Shown here piece after piece: positions 33,494 through 41,924 of a DNA stretch of 64,000 nt. The position numbers and the translations under genes were made by a program. Origin of the DNA: Haloterrigena sp. H1 (GTDB lineage: Archaea; Halobacteriota; Halobacteria; Halobacteriales; Natrialbaceae); NCBI RefSeq assembly GCF_005938085.1, contig NZ_SMZK01000002.1, positions 496,001 through 560,000 of the forward strand, given 5' to 3'. Under the pieces are notes generated by a model, which searched no databases, was not told the DNA's origin, and saw only the letters and a list, made by a program, of their open reading frames with translations. Every line of letters starts with the position of its first letter. The stretch's first letter is position 1.

Positions 33494-34858
33494 CTACGCA
33501 TGATCGTTGCTACCGATGGCGGTTGCTATCGCATCCGGAATCGTCGTAGCCAGTTCTTCGATCTCGCGGTATCGGAGCCGAGTTCGCTCGAGTTCGACAG
33601 TCCATTCGTTCGCCGAACCGTCGTTAATCGCGTTGAGGTGTCGGTCGAGGCGATGTTCCTGCTGATCAAATCGCTCCACGAGTGTTGCACACAGATGGCG
33701 AACGAGTGGATCGTCTCCGTCTGTACGGAGACGGTTGTCGAGCGCGGCGGAGGCACGATCTTTTGCGTCGCGAACGTCTGCACCCGTCGTGTCAAACTCA
33801 GGGATGGAAGCGGTAGGCTGGTGAGTGGCTGGTATATCCTCGAACTCCGAGAGAATCAGTGCATAAGCATGGTGTTCCACCTTTTGACGCACTGCGAGTG
33901 CGAGCAACTCCTTCTCGTACGCATCGTCGGGTCTGCCGTAGATTCCGGCATGCTGCTGGATCGAAATCTCGTATGCATAGGAGTCCATCTCGTCCGCACC
34001 GTCCTCGATATCAAAATCGACCTGCTCGGTAACCGTGTCCGTTCGCTCGTTGAGCCGTTCGTACGCGTCGTCGAGTTCCTGTTCAAATGAGTTCGCAGTC
34101 GTGTCCTCTCGTGCGGTTTCTTCGAGTGAGTCGCGCAACCGGACAACATCAGCGAGACGTGCGCGTGCACTGGCTGCCTGGGCGGCCGAATACTGTGGTT
34201 CGACGATGTCGGTGTTCCCTTCATCGTGCACGTGGTGCTCGCCCGTCCGGATGGAGCCGCGGACGTTGTCCAGCCACTCGTCTAGCTCCCCATACGCGAT
34301 AACGACCCACGAGAGATTGGGTGCAACGTACGGTAGGTCCTCGATGACGGACTCGTACTCATCGCGTAATGCCCCGAGAGTAGCGATGATGTCGTCTCGC
34401 TCACGGTTACCGCGCTGGAGATCCGCCAGGGCGACTGCCTGCTCTGCGCCACCCAATGCACTTCGGAGATCACCGAGAACGTCGAGCCGTTCCGCCGCCG
34501 AGAGCCCCCCAAACGATCCACGTTGTCCTTCAATATCCTCGAGTGTTGCTTTCGCCCTTTCGAACTGTTTTCTAGAGTTCGCTATAATTTCCCGGTCGTC
34601 GGCCTCGATCTCCTCGTCTGGCCACCGCTCTCGAGCTGCGTCTACGCGCTGGGCAAGTTTGTCGAGGGCGTCAGTGAGATGACCTTCTGTTGGACGGAGA
34701 TATGTAGGAGATGAGACGATGGGATAGTCAATCTCCTGTGCTTCATGCAACGCGTCGCGGTCGGACCACCGTCGCAGACGGCGGCGCTGGGAATATCCTC
34801 CGAGTCCAACTACGGCCATTCCACCTCCGAACCAAACAAGAACGCTCCGCCGATTCAT
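33494..34858 (-). CDS. Membrane-anchored helical protein, haloarchaeal
   Basis: A 454-residue protein with an N-terminal MNRRSVLVWFGGGMAVVGLGG, which is either a Tat-like signal or an anchor without a lipobox Cys. The rest is nearly all helical and acidic, with long heptad-like runs (LTDALDKLAQRVDAARERW, FERAKATLEDIEGQ, FEQELDDAYERLNERTDTV). It contains no enzyme motif that I recognise. The head-to-tail spacing to neighbours gives no operon clue. Confidence 0.65.
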   Translation of the reverse strand: MNRRSVLVWFGGGMAVVGLGGYSQRRRLRRWSDRDALHEAQEIDYPIVSSPTYLRPTEGHLTDALDKLAQRVDAARERWPDEEIEADDREIIANSRKQFERAKATLEDIEGQRGSFGGLSAAERLDVLGDLRSALGGAEQAVALADLQRGNRERDDIIATLGALRDEYESVIEDLPYVAPNLSWVVIAYGELDEWLDNVRGSIRTGEHHVHDEGNTDIVEPQYSAAQAASARARLADVVRLRDSLEETAREDTTANSFEQELDDAYERLNERTDTVTEQVDFDIEDGADEMDSYAYEISIQQHAGIYGRPDDAYEKELLALAVRQKVEHHAYALILSEFEDIPATHQPTASIPEFDTTGADVRDAKDRASAALDNRLRTDGDDPLVRHLCATLVERFDQQEHRLDRHLNAINDGSANEWTVELERTRLRYREIEELATTIPDAIATAIGSNDHA

Positions 34859-34958
34859 TATAAAATACAGTAGGTTGGTGGATGATAATTGCTGGGAATG
34901 CGAGTAGTTACCAGGTTCGAGAGATCAAAACAAGGATCCAGATCGTTTCCGATCTCGA

Positions 34959-35231
34959 TTAGTCGATGTACTGTAATACCCACTCACGGCGGTCCTCGAT
35001 TGCTTGCTCTCCCTCGTTTGTAATCGCGTAGTAGTTTGTGCGCCTGTCGAGTTGCCCTTTCTCGACAAGGTCCTTATTCACGACCGTATCGAGATTTGGA
35101 TATAGTCGCCCGTGATTGATCTCTGAACTGTAGTACTGCTCGATCTCGTCTTTGACGTCCTGTCCAGATGGCTGGTCAGCGCCCGCGATCACGTACAGCA
35201 GGTCTCGTTGGAATCCTGTGAGGTCGTCCAT
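34959..35231 (-). CDS. PadR-family transcriptional regulator
   Basis: A 90-residue PadR winged helix: LTGFQRDLLYVIAGADQPSG, then NHGRLYPNLDTVVNKDLVEK and the wing DRRTNYYAITNEGEQA. The GRLYPNLD recognition helix is diagnostic of haloarchaeal PadR proteins. The N-terminal helix and the short C-terminal tail fit the small subgroup. A paralogue follows at 35422, transcribed in the same direction, and a relic lies at 29840. Confidence 0.88.
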   Translation of the reverse strand: MDDLTGFQRDLLYVIAGADQPSGQDVKDEIEQYYSSEINHGRLYPNLDTVVNKDLVEKGQLDRRTNYYAITNEGEQAIEDRREWVLQYID

Positions 35232-35421
35232 GGGACAGCCATTCAGTTGAGATGATACTTGTTATTTCACACGTACGTAGCTGTAAGCACATCCAACTAG
35301 TCGATTCTTTATACCACTAGCTGACTCTCGTTCCGTTCACGACATCCTGAGACTGTGATCGTAATGGTTCGACACTCGAGGGAATCTGCCCCATCACGCA
35401 CGCTCAGCGGTCGTAATCATC

Positions 35422-35715
35422 TCACTCCGAACTCGAGAGTAGCTCACCGACGTACTGATCTTCCCACTCCCGCCGGGCCTTGAGTTCGCGTCGGCCACGT
35501 GCTGTAATCGTGTAGGAGTTCGTCCGACGGTCGACCTTCCCCTTCTCGACGAGTCCCTTGTCGACGACGTCGTCGAGATTCGGATACAGTCGCCCGTGAT
35601 GGATCTCGTTCTCGTAGTATTCTTCGAGTTCGTCTTTGATTGCGAGGCCATGTGGCTCGTCCCGACCGGCAATCACGTACAGCAGATCCCGCTGGAATTT
35701 GGTGAGATCGTACAT
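35422..35715 (-). CDS. PadR-family transcriptional regulator
   Basis: A 97-residue PadR protein closely similar to its neighbour: LTKFQRDLLYVIAGRDEPHG, then HHGRLYPNLDDVVDKGLVEK and RRTNSYTITARGRREL. ATG 35715 begins the family sequence; 29 codons upstream are non-homologous. The tandem copies differ at many positions, so the duplication is old. Regulatory targets are unknown. Confidence 0.87.
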   Translation of the reverse strand: MYDLTKFQRDLLYVIAGRDEPHGLAIKDELEEYYENEIHHGRLYPNLDDVVDKGLVEKGKVDRRTNSYTITARGRRELKARREWEDQYVGELLSSSE

Positions 35716-35867
35716 ATCTGGAGATATGTGTCTCAGTTGATGAACGTTCCGAGAACAAGTGACAACACGGAAATTCACATTCTGCTCTCGAGATTTTTCC
35801 AAGAGTTACAACGTCTTACGCTCACAGGGCGTTCCAAAGCAGAATGGCTGGATGGTTTGACTGGCAG

Positions 35868-36626
35868 TTAGTCGACGAGCCAGCCACCGTCAACGTCGAC
35901 GGCAGTCCCATGCATGAACGAGGCGTTGTCGCTCGCGAGGAAAGCAACGACCTGCGCGACTTCTTCTGGCTCAGCGTAACGTTCAGCAGGCGTCTCCTGG
36001 ACAATCTCATGGACTTCGTCGGGCGTCTGCTCGATCATGTCTTCGGTCATTCCCGTCTCGATGAATCCTGGACAGACGGCGTTTGCTCGAATTTCAGGGC
36101 CGTAATCGTGTGACAGCTGCTTGGTGAATCCGATCACGCCATGTTTCGAGGATGTGTAGGCAGCACCGCCGCCACCAGCGACCTTGCCGGCAATGGAGGC
36201 GGTATTGATCACGACGCCTTCCTTGTCACCATCGATAAGTGCTGGCAACGCTGCTTTCGTGAGGAGGAACACGCCCTTGAGATTGATATCCATGACTCTG
36301 TCCCACAACTCTTCGGACGTCTCTCCAACCGGGGCGTAATCGTCGAGGATGCCTGCGTTGTTACAGAGCACGTCGATCGTGCCGTATTCGTCGGTTGCTT
36401 GCTCAACGACTGCCTCGACACTATCGCGATCAGAGACGTCGCCGACCACGCCGATTGCCTCACCACCGTCGGCTGCGATTTCGCTCGTGACCTCGTCGAG
36501 ACCGTCTTCGTCAATGTCGACAGCGACGACAGACGCTCCTTCACTCGCGAACTCGAGTGCCATTGATCGGCCCATGCCCGATGCTCCACCGGTAACAACG
36601 ACAACACTGTCAGCTATTGAAACCAT
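35868..36626 (-). CDS. SDR-family oxidoreductase
   Basis: A 252-residue short-chain dehydrogenase with TGGASGMG near the N-terminus, NNAG in the middle, a catalytic Ser in NTASIAG and YTSSKHG (Tyr/Lys). The C-terminal half reads VCPGFIETGMTEDMI and ASFMHGTAVDVDGGW, typical of FabG-like classical SDRs. Chosen start ATG 36626; 36653 would add nine residues. The substrate is open; no catabolic partner lies beside it. Confidence 0.87.
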   Translation of the reverse strand: MVSIADSVVVVTGGASGMGRSMALEFASEGASVVAVDIDEDGLDEVTSEIAADGGEAIGVVGDVSDRDSVEAVVEQATDEYGTIDVLCNNAGILDDYAPVGETSEELWDRVMDINLKGVFLLTKAALPALIDGDKEGVVINTASIAGKVAGGGGAAYTSSKHGVIGFTKQLSHDYGPEIRANAVCPGFIETGMTEDMIEQTPDEVHEIVQETPAERYAEPEEVAQVVAFLASDNASFMHGTAVDVDGGWLVD

Positions 36627-36745
36627 ACAAGAAACTTCATTCTTAATACGCAAAAATCACACCCCTATTTTTTACGCGCTGACAGTCTCGTTGCTGGCCC
36701 GCTAACGTGACTGGCTCGGCCGCACCACCCGGAGCGTACGGTTCG

Positions 36746-37201
36746 TCAGTTGCCCTTATATTCTTTCTTGAAGCCACGGAACTCAGTGCGGTGCGCTTCC
36801 TCGTCAGCGAGTAACGTTACTGCGAGATCCTCACTGACGGGGTCGTTTGCGGCTTCGGCTGCATCGACTAATTCACGATACGTGTTGATCGCATCTTCTT
36901 CGGCATCGAGTACTCCGTCGATAACCGAGGCAATATCCGTGGTGTCCGCTGGCGGTTGAAGCGTATCCTGATGAGCAACGAACTCTTCAGACCCTGGTGG
37001 ACTGGAATCCAGTTGCTTGAGCCGCTGGCCGAGTTGTTCGGCATGGCCGAGTTCTTCCTGTACGTCCTGTTGGAGGCTGTCTTTGATTTCCTCCGCATGG
37101 ATTCCATCAAGAACAATCGAGAGAGCTTGATAGTTCATTACTGTCTCCATTTCATCGTTATACGCCTGCTTGAGGAGGTCAATAACCTGATTGTTTGACA
37201 T
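36746..37201 (-). CDS. Ferritin-like domain protein
   Basis: A 151-residue four-helix protein. Candidate di-iron ligands are Glu17 or Glu19 (YNDEMETVMNY), Glu50 and His53 (EELGHAEQ), Glu102 (EEDAINTYRE) and Glu134/His137 (ADEEAHRTEF), the E-ExxH-E-ExxH plan of bacterioferritin/DPS-like proteins. Iron storage or detoxification of peroxide is expected. The gene stands alone upstream of tfb. Confidence 0.82.
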   Translation of the reverse strand: MSNNQVIDLLKQAYNDEMETVMNYQALSIVLDGIHAEEIKDSLQQDVQEELGHAEQLGQRLKQLDSSPPGSEEFVAHQDTLQPPADTTDIASVIDGVLDAEEDAINTYRELVDAAEAANDPVSEDLAVTLLADEEAHRTEFRGFKKEYKGN

Positions 37202-37321
37202 AGCATCTGTATTTCAGATCAGAGAAGTATAGTCCCATCGGCTATTTTATTTGCCTGACCATCACGGAAACGCTACAGTATCTCTGACTCTAGTTTTCAC
37301 ACCGAATCCAACAAACGATCG

Positions 37322-38287
37322 TCAGTTCTGAATCCCCATAGCATCGATCTGTTCTTGGTATCGATTCCGAATCGTGACTTCTGTCACGTGAGCAACGTCG
37401 GCGACGGCTTTCTGTGTTCGTTTCTCATTACACAATAGAGAACTCGCATAGATTGCTGCCGCAGCGTAGCCAGTTGGCGATTTTCCCGATAACAGTCCCT
37501 TCTCCGCAGTTGTCTCGATGATTTCAGTCGCTTTCGCCTGCACTTCTTCGGAAACCTCGAGTTCAGAGCAGAAGCGAGGGACGTACTTTTTCGGATCAAC
37601 GGGCTCCATTTCGAGGGAGAGTTCCTGCGCGATATACCGATACGTACGCGCGATTTCCATGCGTTCAACACGAGAAACTGCCGAAATTTCGTCTAGCGAC
37701 CGGGGAATACCCTCCATTCGGCAGGCCGCGTATAGGGTACTTGTGGCAACGCCCTCAATGGAGCGTCCGCGGATAAGATCTTCATCAAGTGCACGTCGAT
37801 AGAGCACACTCGCAACCTCTCGAACGGATCGCGGAACACCCAGCGCGGACGCCATCCGATCAGTTTCGGAGAGAGCAAGCTGGAGATTCCGCTCGCCAGC
37901 ATCTTTTGTTCGAATCCGCTCTTGCCATTTCCGCATCCGGCTGAGCTGGTGGCGCTTTTCTGAGGACAGTGAGCGACCAGCGGCATCTTTGTTTCTCCAC
38001 CCAATCGTGGTTGTCAAGCCCTTGTCGTGCATTGTTTGGGTTGTTGGTGCTCCTACTCGAGATTTGCTGTCCCGTTCTGCCGCGTTGAACGCCCGCCATT
38101 CAGGCCCTCGATCGATAGCTTCCTCTTCGAGAACCAACCCGCACTCCGCACAGCTAATCTCACTCTCGTCTGCACTTCTCGTGAGCGCACTTGACTCACA
38201 TTCAGGACAGGTCTGCTCGCCCTTTTGTTTGGTTAGTTCTTGCCCTGACTGAGGTTCGTTCTCTTGCTGTCGGTTTAACCGCTCCAT
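37322..38287 (-). CDS. tfb: Transcription initiation factor IIB (TFB)
   Basis: A 321-residue TFB. The zinc ribbon has Cys27, Cys30, Cys46 and Cys49 (CPECES...CAECG), followed by the B-reader region (GPEWRAFNAAERDSKSRVG) and two cyclin repeats (about 125-215 and 220-310; ALGVPRSVREVASVLYRRAL, KGLLSGKSPTGYAAAAIYA). It ends with the recognition helix for the BRE (VTEVTIRNRYQEQID). Haloarchaea have several TFBs that steer gene sets; this complete copy on accessory-like DNA may be such an alternative factor. Confidence 0.95.
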   Translation of the reverse strand: MERLNRQQENEPQSGQELTKQKGEQTCPECESSALTRSADESEISCAECGLVLEEEAIDRGPEWRAFNAAERDSKSRVGAPTTQTMHDKGLTTTIGWRNKDAAGRSLSSEKRHQLSRMRKWQERIRTKDAGERNLQLALSETDRMASALGVPRSVREVASVLYRRALDEDLIRGRSIEGVATSTLYAACRMEGIPRSLDEISAVSRVERMEIARTYRYIAQELSLEMEPVDPKKYVPRFCSELEVSEEVQAKATEIIETTAEKGLLSGKSPTGYAAAAIYASSLLCNEKRTQKAVADVAHVTEVTIRNRYQEQIDAMGIQN

Positions 38288-38517
38288 CGATTAGTTAACT
38301 ATCAGCACTCTCAAAAGTTAAACGCTGGGTGGAATTTCTGAACTCAACAATCAGTGAATTGATATGGGTGTTAACTTTTCCCGTGTCTCTAGATGCAGGT
38401 GGCTGTCAAGTCAAAACCAAGCTAGAGTACGCCATGATGATCAGTTGGCCACGAGGCGTCATTACCGGGATCAAGGCAGCCGTTGATTGCTACGGAAGCG
38501 TTGAGAACCCCTGTCAA
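38288..38517. other. Intergenic region upstream of tfb
   Basis: The promoter of tfb is expected at the left end. An open frame on the plus strand (38329-38637) crosses it but is antisense to the small gene at 38518 and has no family likeness. Confidence 0.4.
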
Positions 38518-38709
38518 TCACTCATCTTCGAGTGCAGCGTAGATATCGGCGTGACGACGTCCGTCAAGCTTCCCCATCTCGAGGGCGATCTCGTGGCGTT
38601 CCTCATCACTCTCGGCCGACTGATACCGCTCGTATAGTCGGCGGGCTTCTTCGTCGACCGTCGCCGAGGAATCGGTGCTGGACGCCATCTCTATATTGAA
38701 CATACTCAT
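38518..38709 (-). CDS. Small acidic protein, probable partner of the fic/doc gene
   Basis: A 63-residue acidic helical protein (EARRLYERYQSAESDEERHE, then MGKLDGRRHADIYAALEDE) that starts 12 bases after the fic/doc stop codon. The short spacing makes it a candidate antitoxin or partner of the toxin. It is not a recognisable Phd or RHH protein. Its start may be ATG 38709, 38703 or 38688. Confidence 0.55.
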   Translation of the reverse strand: MSMFNIEMASSTDSSATVDEEARRLYERYQSAESDEERHEIALEMGKLDGRRHADIYAALEDE

Positions 38710-39049
38710 TGTGTCCCTTTATCAGTTGCGACGAGCACACGCTCGGAAGTAAATCACTGCGGTATCGGTGTCGACAGCGGCTTCGTCGGTCGCAAAGCGG
38801 TGCAATAAGGCACGAACTTCGTCGCCGTATTCGAATGTGTATCCGTTCAGCATGTAGAAGACGACGACCGTTCGGAGTGCAGTTCGCTTGTTCCCGTCGA
38901 CGAACGGATGATCTGCAACAAGCAACCTCATCAATTGGACTGCTTTCTCATGGATCGTCTGTGGGACCTCCCCGAAAAACCCCTCCGAAACGTACTGCAG
39001 TGCAGATGCAACTGCATCTTCTGATCGAACCCCTGATTCCGTGTTGTCG

Positions 39050-39250
39050 CCTTCCTCGACAATCTGCTCGTGAAGGTCAAGGAGTGAACTACCCCACCCT
39101 ACTCGCTCGCTTGCGCTCGCTCCTTGAGGGAGGGGCTTCCTGCTTCGATGACGCGCTTTGCAGGAACCGAAGTGGTTCCCGTAGGGAGCGCAGTCTCCAC
39201 AGGCGGTGATTCGGAGCGTCCCGCTCCTAACTGTTTGATACCGCGAGAAA
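39050..39250 (-). ncRNA. Probable TnpB guide RNA (omega/reRNA) region
   Basis: In IS605-type elements the guide RNA scaffold covers the tnpB 3' end and the element's right end, and the guide is the flanking DNA. The last 100 bases of tnpB here contain palindromic GCGAGC/GCTCGC-rich DNA around 39105-39125. The guide would start with TCACTCCTTGACCTTCACGA (fic/doc sequence). Limits are approximate and inferred from the family. Confidence 0.4.
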
Positions 39251-40337
39251 GAATGTTCCACGCTGCGTTCCAGTCCCTGTCGGCGGTGAAGCCGCACGAG
39301 GGACAGGAGTGTTCGCGAACCCACAGCGGTTTGTGGGTCGAGACGCCGCACGCCGCACACTCTTTGGTCGTTCCGGCTGGATCGACCGCGACAAAATGCG
39401 TGCCTTCGCGTTCGCACTTGTACTCAAGCAGTCGAAGGAACATTCCCCACGCTGCTCCGGCACGGTTCCGTGAGTTGCCGTCAAGTTCGACCAGACCTTT
39501 CGCGTCTAGGTCTTCGACCGCGACGAGATCGTACTCTCGTGCGTAGTACGCCGAGAGTTTGTGAAGGAAGTCGCGGCGCTTGTTCTTCAGGTCGGCGTGG
39601 CATTTGGCCACGCGACGGCGTTGTTTCTCGTAGTTGCTCGACCCGTGCTCTTTGCGTAAAAGCTTCCGTTGCTCTCGCTCGAGTCGGTCGCGTTCGTCCG
39701 AGAGGTCGGCCGATTCGATCGCGTGGCCGTCGGTGTCGTGGGCGTACTTCAGAATACCCACGTCGATCCCGACGACGGTCTTCGGACGATCGGGCTTCTC
39801 CGGCGGCTCTCGGTCAACTTCGACACCGAACGTAGCGAACCACTCGCCCGTCGGTTCCTTCTTGAGCGAGACCTGCTTGAGTGCGGCGTTGTCGGGGATT
39901 TCTCGATGGAGCCGGATCGGTATGTCCGCGAGTTTCGAAAGTGACAGCACAGTCTGGCCGCCCTTCTTGTCGAGCTTGAAGCCAGATTGATTGTACGTGA
40001 AACTGCGGAACTCGCGCGGCGGCTTCCACTTGAGCATCCCGACGCCGTAGCCGTTCTGCTTGAGCGCAGAAAGGCTACTGAGGTTGTTAAACAGGCGTTC
40101 GACGACGGTTTGGAGAACTTTCGAGTACACGTCCGAGAGTCCGTCCCACCACTTCTTGAGGTCGGGTAGCTCCGATCGAAGTGTGGTCATGGACGGCAGT
40201 TCGCCGTGGTTCTCTCGGTACTCGTTGAGGCGGTAGCGGGTATGGTTGTACAGTTGCCTACAGATATCACGATGTCGGTCCAACTCCTCGCGTTGGGCGT
40301 CGGACGGCTCAAGACGATACTTGTAGGCGTAGTACAT
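39099..40337 (-). CDS. tnpB: RNA-guided endonuclease TnpB
   Basis: A 412-residue TnpB with the full RuvC triad: Asp192 (VVGIDVGILKYA), Glu275 (LVAVEDLDAKGL) and Asp353 (TADRDWNAAWNIL), and a zinc finger from Cys327, Cys330, Cys345 and Cys348. The N-terminal helical domain (MYYAYKYRLEPSDAQREEL) is normal. Length is normal for the family, so the nuclease is probably active. The start codon overlaps the stop of a small RHH gene. Family knowledge: TnpB uses an RNA from the element's right end to cut DNA beside a short motif and so helps the element persist. Confidence 0.9.
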   Translation of the reverse strand: MYYAYKYRLEPSDAQREELDRHRDICRQLYNHTRYRLNEYRENHGELPSMTTLRSELPDLKKWWDGLSDVYSKVLQTVVERLFNNLSSLSALKQNGYGVGMLKWKPPREFRSFTYNQSGFKLDKKGGQTVLSLSKLADIPIRLHREIPDNAALKQVSLKKEPTGEWFATFGVEVDREPPEKPDRPKTVVGIDVGILKYAHDTDGHAIESADLSDERDRLEREQRKLLRKEHGSSNYEKQRRRVAKCHADLKNKRRDFLHKLSAYYAREYDLVAVEDLDAKGLVELDGNSRNRAGAAWGMFLRLLEYKCEREGTHFVAVDPAGTTKECAACGVSTHKPLWVREHSCPSCGFTADRDWNAAWNILSRGIKQLGAGRSESPPVETALPTGTTSVPAKRVIEAGSPSLKERAQASE

Positions 40338-40459
40338 CAGCTCTCGCGTTCCTCAATGAGTTCGTCGAGTTGACCACGGACGAACGACGAGAGGTTCAGG
40401 TGGTTCTCCTCAACCCACTCGGCTTGGTCCTCTCGAATGGTGATATTCTTCCGTCTCAC
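40337..40459 (-). CDS. 40-residue RHH protein coupled to tnpB
   Basis: Starting at GTG 40459, the frame gives about 40 residues (RRKNITIREDQAEWVEENHL, then NLSSFVRGQLDELIEERES), a compact ribbon-helix-helix protein. Its TGA stop overlaps the tnpB ATG by one base (TGATG). Short RHH genes in this position precede many haloarchaeal tnpB genes, so it probably represses the element. No in-frame ATG lies upstream; GTG is the most likely start. Confidence 0.7.
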   Translation of the reverse strand: MRRKNITIREDQAEWVEENHLNLSSFVRGQLDELIEERES

Positions 40460-40768
40460 GACATACGTATTATGCGCACAGGTACGCATAAGTCCTGCGG
40501 AACGTGGGCCTGTGGGCCTGCCGCAGTAGAGTGTATGAAAAACGAGCGGCGCTATATCCCCTCCCTGCTCGCTTCGCTCGCTGAGGAAGGGGGCTTAGCG
40601 CCTCGATTCAGCTAAATCAACAGAGGGATACGCGACGTCGTCAGTCACAGTCTTGGCTTTCTCATGCTTCCGGATAACCATTTCCGATAGAGGGTGTCAT
40701 AGAAGTCTTCTCATGCTGTTTATTACAGCCACCTCTACGGTGAATTGGCTGATGAGTAGGTCTGCGAA

Positions 40769-41293
40769 CTAATCGGATTCGTTGACAGTGAACTCGACCG
40801 TGAGATATGGCGTCGTTCCCAAAACCAGAAATCGGTACGTACCGGACTGAAGCTCGCCATCGAGGGGGGCGGCTCGCTCTGTTAACGCTTGTTCTGAGAG
40901 CGTGAGTTGGATGGTAGTACGTTCGCCAGCAGGGAGTATGAAGGCACAGAGGTCATAATACCCATCTGCAGTCCACGTTAGGTGCGCCCATCCGTCGTTC
41001 GTCTGCTGCTGTAGTGCCCACGGATTGTGACAGCCGAGGGTGAAATCGGACGTACCCTGATTGCGAATCTCGAACTCGACTGTGTCGCCCAACCGAACAA
41101 TATCTGGTTGAACAGAGAGGGTCAACTGATCATGTTCGTAGACAACATCCGCTTCATCTGCGTATTCGGGGTCTGAGTTTGCTTCCTCGGAGTGGAATGC
41201 GGAGACGGTACAGCCAGCAAGCGGCACTGAGGCAGACGCCCCAACAAGACGGAGGAGGCGTCTGCGTGATGGCGGGGAAGGAATATAAATCAA
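40769..41293 (-). CDS. Tat lipoprotein, cargo of the TIR element
   Basis: A 174-residue protein with SRRRLLRLVGASASVPLAGC: Tat motif and lipobox (Cys at about 28). The mature part has an Ig-like beta pattern with conserved-looking LTLSVQPDIVRLGDTVEFEI, the type seen in haloarchaeal lipoproteins with C-terminal strands (SGTYRFLVLGTTPYLTVEFTV). No enzyme motif is visible. It lies within the TIR/TSD-bounded element. Confidence 0.7.
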   Translation of the reverse strand: MIYIPSPPSRRRLLRLVGASASVPLAGCTVSAFHSEEANSDPEYADEADVVYEHDQLTLSVQPDIVRLGDTVEFEIRNQGTSDFTLGCHNPWALQQQTNDGWAHLTWTADGYYDLCAFILPAGERTTIQLTLSEQALTERAAPLDGELQSGTYRFLVLGTTPYLTVEFTVNESD

Positions 41294-41483
41294 CTATTGT
41301 TGTCGCTGGTAAATACTTTCTCTGTACTGAGCGATCGAGAGGTGGGTCTCTGTGAGACTTCTTCCAAGGGGAATTCTTTGAGCTCGCCAATCACTATGGC
41401 TGCTTACTGAACGGTTCAGAGGGTTTTTACTACTGCGAAATATGTATTGACAAAAAGTGATTATAAAGTATATGCCTTAGAAT

Positions 41484-41924
41484 TTAGCAACTTGACTGAT
41501 ATACTCCAAACAGCGGCTCACCATTGTCGTCTAGTTCAATATTGAGGCGATATTCTCGACATTCAGCATCTGTATCATCGGCGCGGGCCCAGAATTCACC
41601 TTCTATATCTTCCGGCCGTCGAGCAAGGTTGAAGTAGATATCATAGACACCGGACTCCACAGGCAGGTCTTCGACTTTTTCGACTGTGGGTGAGCCATCA
41701 ACTGCTGGCGGAACCGCGGTAAACCCATCATACACCTGTTCACCGTCGTCTTCGACGATTACCAACACGGACTGTTCGTTGGGAGTGTAATTATGAAATT
41801 CTATTTTATTAATCCTTGATGTCTGTTCTTCAGACCGAGACAGATCGATACATCCAGCTAAACCTAAGCTACAAATCATACCTCCGAATTGAAGCGCACC
41901 ACGACGAGACAGGGGAGGGCACAT
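41484..41924 (-). CDS. Tat lipoprotein, cargo of the TIR element
   Basis: A 146-residue protein with SRRGALQFGGMICSLGLAGC, Tat motif and lipobox (Cys at about 25). The mature domain (INKIEFHNYTPNEQSVLVIV, then VEDLPVESGVYDIYFNLARR) has the beta-sandwich flavour of the small haloarchaeal lipoprotein at 29238, and ends in Cys. Function unknown. It is transcribed towards the first cargo gene, 190 bases away. Confidence 0.7.
   Translation of the reverse strand: MCPPLSRRGALQFGGMICSLGLAGCIDLSRSEEQTSRINKIEFHNYTPNEQSVLVIVEDDGEQVYDGFTAVPPAVDGSPTVEKVEDLPVESGVYDIYFNLARRPEDIEGEFWARADDTDAECREYRLNIELDDNGEPLFGVYQSSC

Larger units (their letters stand above)
39088..40615 (-). mobile_element. TnpB-encoding IS200/IS605-family (IS1341-type) element
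   Basis: Boundaries come from exact repair of the fic/doc frame. The left end abuts TTGAT (40620-40616 on the minus strand), and the right end is followed by TCACTCC. No target duplication is present, as expected for this family. It is 1,528 bp, with no TnpA. TTGAT is also the known target and TAM of ISDra2. The right end overlaps the tnpB 3' end, where the guide RNA scaffold of such elements lies. Confidence 0.75.
38722..40681 (-). pseudogene. fic/doc toxin gene split by a TnpB element
   Basis: The C-terminal 121 codons (39087-38725) hold the Fic/Doc core HPFVDGNKRTALRTVVVFYM, with the catalytic His, phosphate loop and Arg. The N-terminal codons lie beyond the element: from GTG 40648 (or ATG 40681) the frame reads MTDDVAYPSVD and ends at 40616. 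Joining 40616 to 39087 gives YPSVDSLLDLHEQIVEE in perfect frame, as in haloarchaeal Doc proteins, for about 132 residues. Doc proteins AMPylate or phosphorylate EF-Tu-type targets. The gene is inactive while the element is present. Confidence 0.8.

Noticed and set aside
38329..38637. Plus-strand frame of 102 codons
   Set aside because: Mostly antisense to the small gene at 38518 and without likeness to known proteins.
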